From contig KV424021.1 in NCBI GenBank assembly GCA_001632435.1, positions 1 to 64,000 of the forward strand: DNA of 64,000 nucleotides, given 5' to 3'. This document shows positions 57,717 to 64,000 of this stretch, piece after piece. Positions within the stretch are counted from its first letter, which is position 1; every line of letters starts with the position of its first letter. Source of the DNA: Calocera cornea HHB12733. Its lineage: Eukaryota > Basidiomycota > Dacrymycetes > Dacrymycetales > Dacrymycetaceae. The notes beneath the pieces were generated by a model. It was given only the letters and a program-made list of their open reading frames with translations, was not told the origin of the DNA and did no database searches. Made by a program: the position numbers and the translations under genes.

Positions 57717-58997
57717 TCACCAGAAGCCCATAACAACGTTGTTGAAGCCAATCTCGATCCAATCCTCAACCTCTGGGTGCGGACGGTTCTCACCGACTCC
57801 CACGAAGCCAACACGGCCGTACACAGTGGCCGCAGCGGGATTGTCATGAGCGACATACAAGACGACACGGGACTTGTACTTCAGAACTCTGCAGATGGAG
57901 ATAAGCCGTGTATCTTGGCTGCGGGAAAGACGGAGCTCACTCTCGGCATACGATGGCCACGATGCTGCGGGCAAAGCCTTGGCCACGCCATTCGGGAGAA
58001 GTGAACACTTTAGAGATCGCAGCGATCTCGTCGCTTTCACGCGTGACTGCGACGATGGAGACGACTTCGGCAGTCCGAGTCCTCGGATCGTAGACCTCGT
58101 AAACCCATAGTTGGCGCTTCGCAATCAGGTCAGCGGCTTGCTGGACAGCGCCCTCTGGAGAGAGCGGGAAGATGATCTAGAGAACTGTTAAGAAGAGCCG
58201 TAAGCATCGTATAACACGCTCCTCACCGAGTCGTTTGCAAACTCTTCGCACAGCGGCGCGACGCTCATGATGTGACTAGCGTCAGCCAATCGGACCCGAT
58301 GATTGGCCGGGAGCGCTCGAGCACCAGTGAAGGTCTGTGGCGTGCAGAAGGTGTAGGATGCGTGGTAGAACGGTTCAACCGCGCGGGTGGCGCGGTTGGT
58401 GTAGATGGAATGTCCGCTGATGTTGGCCCATTCAGCCGCCAGGCTACGGATCGGCCGAGTATGGCCGAATATCGAGAAGACGCGCTTGGCCGGGATAACC
58501 GCGAGCATGCGACCGGCGAGAGCGCTCATCCGGGGCTGGAGGAACTCGGGCGTGAAGTCGGACTTGTCCTTGGGCGAGAACAAGAAGAGCGGCTTCTTGC
58601 CACAGCAAGCGATCGCGAAATCGAGGGAGGTCACGCCGGCGTTGAAGGTCCATACCGACATGAAGTAGGCTTCGCGGTAGATCGGGAATGCGCCTTCGCT
58701 CTCCGACGAGTCGCGACCTTGCTTGGCCATCATAGAGGCCATGCGCTCCTGCCACCAGCGCTGGCTGTCGGCGGCTGTCGGGATCGACTTTCCGTTGCCT
58801 TCCTTGGCTTGATACTCCACGGCGTAGGGGAGGACCATGTTGGATCGCTGCTGGTTGCGTTGCATGATATAGCCAGCAGCCAGCATGAATTCGGTCGCAG
58901 TTTCATGATTCACCACGAGAACGATGCCTTGTGCACGGGCAGGCACGGCACCAAGAGTAGCACGGCGAGCGTTGGGGCTGCGAAGGATACCAGGCAT
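57717..58997 (-). CDS. GNAT-domain protein, copy 2
   Basis: Three exons (58227-58997, 57941-58176, 57717-57888) give 392 aa, with intron positions matching copy 1. The GNAT domain is complete: VVSIVAVTRESDEIAAISKV, acetyl-CoA loop EWRGQGFARSIVAIV, VVLYVAHDNPAAATVYGRVG and FVGVGENRPHPEVEDW. The N-terminal part (MPGILRSPNARRATLGAVPA, YFMSVWTFNAGVTSLDFAIA, YHASYTFCTPQTFTGARAL) aligns with copy 1 and defines a shared fungal architecture. The first ~20 residues are basic and could be a mitochondrial signal. Function is limited to 'putative N-acetyltransferase'; the last intron has donor GTGAGC immediately before what would otherwise be a stop. Confidence 0.82.
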
Positions 58998-60718
58998 CTT
59001 GATTATTGGTGAGTATTGGGGTGGGTTGAGTAGTTGTATAGGGTCTTGAGACAAGTATTGTCGGAGAAGTTGCCTGTAAGTGACAGCGAGGATAGATAGC
59101 GACTAGGTTGCAGACGACAGACCGAGAGAGCGGGGTTATTAGGGGGAGGATAGGATAGGTGATTAGGTCGAGTCGGGCGAAGTAGAGTAGCTACTGAGGT
59201 ACGGGCTAGGAGGCTTCGTCGGGCTGTCCTTTATACTCTGAGCTCGGGGACCGTGGGCAGATGATGCGGCTGATCAGTCACGTCTAGACCTGTGCAAGGT
59301 GGACATGGGTGGATAGATTGCCAATGCCTAAGCGAGGGACCGCAATGCCCCAGCCCGGCGTCGATGTACGGATTGGGACCATGTGTGCCAAGATTAGATG
59401 CCTTGGAATCACGGCCGGTCAGAGTGGCGGAGCGGGTTAGTGAAGACATAGAGGGAAATGCATCAAGGCGCCGACGTCTCCCGTCGTGAGAGCGAGCTCG
59501 GCAAGGGGGTTCACAGCATAGATTGTTTCAGCGGCGCATGGCGAGGGGGTTCAGACCCATCATCAACGGAGAGAGAGATGTGAGCGCTGCACGCAGTCCA
59601 TGCAAGCGACAGAGAGCGGGAGGTCGAGTCGGTGCGAGGCCAGCGATCCACCCTCGAATGGGAGGTAGACGAAGCAGCGCCTCAGAAAAGATAGAAAGAT
59701 AGTGTATAATGCGCCCGTCATCCCATGTGATCGGAGCCTGATCTGATGGTCGGAACCTTGTGCCGCTGGTCTGTCCCTGACTCGAAGGACTTTGACAACG
59801 AGGCACGCCTTTGAAGATTGCTTCTGCATGAGACATACCACGGGTTGTGCTCAATGGGAGAGCTTCCCGTGAGGTAAATGAAATAGCCGATGGTAGGACG
59901 GCTGCACCGCCTCCCTCATCGGCACCTTCTGAATGTCCGGGTTGGTGCATGCTTTCGCTCCGTTTAGACAACACAGCCTGGAGCCATACGACACATCGAC
60001 TATCAGAAGCGTAGCTGTGAATATTGGATCTCAGCCAGATGGGCGACAAACTGGGACGTGAGACTGTTATATGACGTTTAGTTTTCGCCCGACGATTCCG
60101 ACAACGCGTTTTACCGATGAATTATTTGTAATGTTTCCGTATAGCTTCGGAAGGAATGCTGTAATACAGTGCACTCCTCCCCTTCTGAGTGTCACAAGAC
60201 TCATCCATTGTTGCAAAAAAAGATGGACAATGCGGACCTTGAAGGCGATGAGGAGCGAGCCTGCCCATTACGGCGTCTTCGTTGTTACTCCGGCGAATTG
60301 GGCCAGGCTGTGCCCGGCCGTCGGGCGTCAAGTGGCAGTGAGTGCTGCGATGAGGAGCAGGCACGGAGTGAGAAGCAAAGAGCGCAGTGAGTGGAAAGCT
60401 GGCTAGCCAGCGCTTGTGGCCGTCGAGCAAGACGCGGATGGAGTCATGGAGACGACCGCTGAGGATGGGACGTCTGAGGTGGAGCGGATCGCGGATGAGC
60501 GCTCGCTGGCACCAGCCAAACGCCGGAGCCGCGGAGCGCGCGCCGGGATTGCGCTCGAGGAGCCGAAAGTGGCGCGCGCGTGTCTTTACGCCCACCGCGC
60601 CGAGCGCTCTTCTACCTCTTTCGCACGGGCCGCATGGGCGCAAATGGAGACACATCCAGCTCACACCTGAGCTGGTATTACAACACTCTTGCGCAGACCA
60701 CCTCCTGCCAAGCGCACT
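58998..60718. other. intergenic between GNAT copy 2 and MOCS1
   Basis: This 1721-bp stretch is the upstream region of two divergent genes. Acidic or Arg-rich open frames exist around 60.2-60.65 kb on the plus strand (e.g. one reading DGVMETTAEDGTSEVERIAD), but they would need a ~34-nt intron to join and match nothing known. I do not call a gene. Confidence 0.4.
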
Positions 60719-62981
60719 ATGCAATGCCTAAAACAGCATGCCAGAACAGCCATGCTGCACCACCCCGCCGCTCGCACGTATGCCGCTCTCGCGGCTGTGG
60801 CAAAGCAGCATGTCGCCCGGGTGGGTTCCCACACTGATCCTCCCTTTGAATATCCCTCTGAAGCTATGTCCAGGTCAGAATAGCTGACATTGATGCGCGA
60901 TCATCGTCGATAGCACCACAGCTTACCGACGCATTCAATCGAAAGCATGACTATCTTCGGATTTCGCTGACCGAGAAGTGCAATCTACGCTGTATTTTAC
61001 ACATCTCTCCGTACCGCCTGCAGCTGCCTGACTACCGCATCCAGGCTTCTATTGCATGCCGGAGGAAGGAGTGGATCTCTCGCCTCGGCAGCAGCTTCTC
61101 ACGGATGACGAGATCGTGAGGCTGGCCGAGCTTTTCGTCCGGAATGGCGTCACCAAGATACGTCTTACCGGCGGCGAACCGACGATCCGTAAGAACATTG
61201 TAGAGCTGGTCGGTGAGTCTGCGGCAGTGCATGCTTCACATGACGTGATACTCACGCGATCTCAAAAGGGAGATTGTCGTCCCTGCGGCACCTTGGGCTG
61301 CGGTCCATCGGTATGACGAGCAACGGATTGGCGTTGCATCGCAAGCTGCCGGATCTTGTCTACAATGGTCTCACGCACCTAAACCTGAGGTTCGTCCGAT
61401 GGGTCCGTGGCTCAGAGCAGATCTGACATCCTACCCAGCCTCGACACGCTTGATGAATTCAAGTTCGAGCTAATCACCCGGCGACGTGGACACGATGCCG
61501 TCCTCAAGTCCCTTGACACCGCTCTGGATTTGGCCGGATTACAAGCTGTCAAGCTGAACGTGGTGATTGTGAAGGGTCTGAATGACTCGGAAGTACTAGA
61601 CTTTGTCGACATGACTAAGGATCGAGCAATATCCATCAGGTTCATCGAATTTATGCCGTTCACCGGTGAGCATATCCCGGTTTATACGGGAATGTCCGCA
61701 TGCTCAGTCTGGGGCAACGACTCCCCTTCAGGCAACAAGTGGGACAAAGCCAAAATGATCCCGTCGGGCGATCTTCTACAGAGCATCGCCTCGCAATATC
61801 CAGACGTTCGGAGGGTGGCGGGTGAGCCCAGCGACACTGCGCGATCATACACGATACCTGGGCACCTGGGCAGCATTGCATTCATCAGCAGCATGTCCGA
61901 CCACTTTTGCAGCACATGTAATAGACTACGTATCACAGCGGACGGGAACATCAAGGTGCGCATTGTTACGTACGCTAGCGCGGTCCCTCTGACATGCATG
62001 GGTAGGTTTGCCTATTCGGACCCAACGAGCTGTCTCTCCGCGACGCCCTTCGATCAGGGGCAACAGATGGGGAGCTGATGGACCTAGTCGGGATGGCTGT
62101 GGGGAGGAAGAAGGAGAAGCACGCAGGTATGGAGAACATCGATGTTGTCAATAATCGTCCTATGATTCTGATTGGCGGTTGAGGTACGTGTTCGACAATG
62201 CACTAAGTATCACGAAATTCTGAGTTGTAACATCACGGCTGCAGGAACGATCTTCTCGCCACCTCGGAAGAGGCTGTACAATCGGGCACGGCTTCTGATC
62301 CCCACTTTCCCCCTTTGGGCATTCGGCTTGTCTGCACAACGACTTCCCACAGCCCAGCACAGCGCATACATTCACATCTCCGCAGCCCGCACGGCCGAGA
62401 GGGCCGACAAAGCCCTTACGCTGACACACCTCGACGTATCGGGCCGACCGGTTATGGTCGATGTGTCGACGAAGCAAGTCACCTCCCGCTCTGCTATTGC
62501 TACCGGACGGATCTTCCTCAACAAGTTGGCGTACGACCTTATCACGGATCCCACGTCCGCCCAGATCGGCGCTGCTGCCACGAGCGACAGCACCGCCGCG
62601 CGGGTGGAGAAGGCACTTTCCAAGGGTCCGGTCCTGCTCACGGCAGAGCTGGCCGGCATCCAAGCGGCCAAGCAAACCTCATCCCTCATTCCTCTCTGCC
62701 ACCCCTTGCCGCTCACACACGTCCGCGTTAACTTGGCCCCGGACGAGCGGGACCACTCCGTCCGGTGCGAGGCGGAGGTGCGGTGCGACGGCAAGACCGG
62801 GGTCGAGATGGAGGCGCTGACGGCGTGCACGGTCTCCCTGCTGACGGTGTGGGACATGGTCAAAGCCGTTGCAGGCCAGGAGATGGAGATCGGTGCCGTG
62901 ACGGTCGTCGCCAAGCGCGGTGGGAAGAGCGGAGATTGGGAGAAGGCTAGCCCGGAGGAGGACGAAGAAGACGCTGCCTAG
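60719..62981 (+). CDS. MOCS1: molybdopterin precursor synthesis protein MoaA-MoaC (MOCS1 type)
   Basis: Eight exons: 60719-60820, 60874-60991, 61045-61212, 61269-61389, 61439-61665, 61732-61955, 62006-62177 (or 62183) and 62245-62981. The MoaA part is a radical-SAM GTP cyclase with CNLRCFYC (C-x3-C-x2-C cluster), TGGEP, and the C-terminal cluster [20 protein letters not shown]; it makes 3',8-cyclo-GTP. The MoaC part ([55 protein letters not shown]) converts it to cyclic pyranopterin phosphate. The N-terminus [20 protein letters not shown] looks mitochondrial. MoaA ends ILIGG then TGA at 62180-62182; a donor 6 nt earlier (GT at 62178) removes the stop and gives a 622-aa fusion, while the distal donor (GT at 62184) keeps it (378 aa). 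Confidence 0.92.
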
Positions 62982-64000
62982 CCCTGTCGCTGTTCGACCG
63001 GGAGCGCGGAATTCATGTCCGGTTGTGCGGACGTGGGCCATCTCTGGCTTCGCGGAGGCCCATACGGACATCCACGAATCCCATCAACGGGAGTGACAAT
63101 GCCCGGGGAATGCTGTAACCGACAGCCGGAAGACCGGGATTTCATGCATCATTGATGGACTGTATCGTTATCTGTTTCTATCGTTATCCTTTCCCGGTTT
63201 GATCGCCGGAACACGCTGTATCCATACCCATACGATTGATTGTAATCTGGACCAGTGGCGCATCAGGAAGCGCGCCGGGCGGAGGGACTGCTCGCGCGAG
63301 GGCGTCGTTCGCGTTGTATTCCGCCCACAGCAGCTGCAGCGCGGCCTTCTGTTCTCACCACATGCCGTGCGATACCAATGCGAAGTAGATACAACCACGC
63401 GTGGGCAGCACCGGTGCGCTGCACGCAGGGCTGGACATCAAAGCTCCGCGTTGGCCGAGCCGGCCCGCGCTAGTGGAAAGGAGCCGCGGAGGTTTGTGTC
63501 GCATCGTGACGACGGAGAAGCATGAGGAGCACGCTTACTGCTGCTTGCCCCGCTCTGCTCGCATCAGATCCCCCAGGATCCCGGCGCCAACCCCCGGGTT
63601 TAGTGACGACGCTCGTCGCTCGACGTGGCCTTGGCCAAGTCCGTGATACAGTATGCGATAATACGGGAGTAGAATAGCCGGTGCTCCTGAGCGTGCGCGT
63701 ACTCCGGTACAGTATAGTACTGAGCTCCGGGCTAACGCGTGTGACGACATCGGTCAGTGAGTACTAGTAGGGACAGCGAGCAACGGGAAATGGACGGTCT
63801 CCTCCTGCTTCTGCTCCTGAACCCGCTCTACATCCGGTACTGTAACAGCCCTCGAGCCCTCGAAGGATACCCCCCTAACAACTTGCCGCTAGCGGCGCGG
63901 GACTGGCCAGTGACGACAAGACAACCCCCGGCCCCGGCCCCGGGGTAGACGGCCCCGCTCCAGGGCGCCGGCGGTAGAGCCTCCGACCTGCGCCCAAACC
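62982..64000. other. downstream region to the right window edge
   Basis: This 1019-bp stretch after MOCS1 has no supported coding frame, RNA gene or mobile element. A short CCCCGG-type repeat lies near 63930-63945. Confidence 0.4.

Noticed and set aside
60200..60670. A small acidic plus-strand protein upstream of MOCS1
   Set aside because: It needs a ~34-nt intron, shorter than any other here, and shows no recognisable motif.
1..64000. CRISPR arrays, rRNA genes, bacterial-type operons, integrated viruses
   Set aside because: No regularly spaced direct repeats, rRNA-like sequence, polycistronic runs, or viral replicase, capsid or integrase motifs were seen.

Overview
The window looks like nuclear DNA from a filamentous basidiomycete fungus (Agaricomycotina-like). 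Genes are dense and most carry many short introns of about 45-60 nt, with GTGCGT/GTGAGT/GTACGT-type donors and CTGAC/CTAAC-type branch points. The gene content is also fungal: nucleoporin POM152, Rax1-like RGS membrane proteins, a MoaA-MoaC molybdopterin gene, a single gene for histidyl-tRNA synthetase with two possible starts, and an Msn2-type zinc-finger factor. All assignments come from reading the translations, splice sites and motifs by eye. No database search was possible, so exon borders are predictions that keep the frame and the recognisable protein motifs.

Layout. 0-3.4 kb: a partial Ser/Pro-rich gene cut by the left edge (-), a small unknown gene (-) and a membrane-protein gene (+), with three copies of a ~25-bp repeat. 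3.9-6.8 kb: two tandem inorganic pyrophosphatase genes (+); the second has lost an acidic catalytic residue. 6.9-11.2 kb: POM152 (-, 12 exons). 11.8 kb: intron-containing tRNA-Tyr. 12.1-13.7 kb: HIU hydrolase (+) and NEDD8-conjugating enzyme UBC12 (-), convergent. 14.1-20.8 kb: two paralogous RGS membrane proteins pointing away from each other, with a phytanoyl-CoA dioxygenase-like gene between them. 21.8-27.2 kb: AAA ATPase (+), mitochondrial EF-Ts (-) and NAF1 (+). 27.2-35.8 kb: about 8.6 kb with no gene I can support well, lying upstream of a two-finger C2H2 regulator (35.8-37.2 kb). 38.0-43.7 kb: a TatD/Scn1-like hydrolase (+), SRP14 (-) and a TMCO4/DUF726 hydrolase (+). 44.2-53.4 kb: a large fungal protein of unknown role (-), HisRS (+), an intronless secreted beta-propeller (-) and an acetamidase-type amidase (-). 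54.8-59.0 kb: two tandem GNAT-domain paralogs (-). 60.7-63.0 kb: a MOCS1-type gene (+). The last kilobase holds nothing recognisable.

The genes do not form one pathway. They are mainly housekeeping (pyrophosphate removal, nuclear pore, tRNA charging, SRP, neddylation, H/ACA snoRNP assembly, mitochondrial translation, Moco synthesis), interspersed with duplicated accessory genes. The most striking observation is in MOCS1. Two GT donors 6 nt apart bracket the MoaA stop codon, so donor choice would give either MoaA ending in Gly-Gly or an in-frame MoaA-MoaC fusion. Other observations are the pyrophosphatase paralog with an Asp-to-Asn change, a recurring GCGCATATATGC-like motif in introns of unrelated genes, and the short dispersed repeat in the first 3.4 kb.
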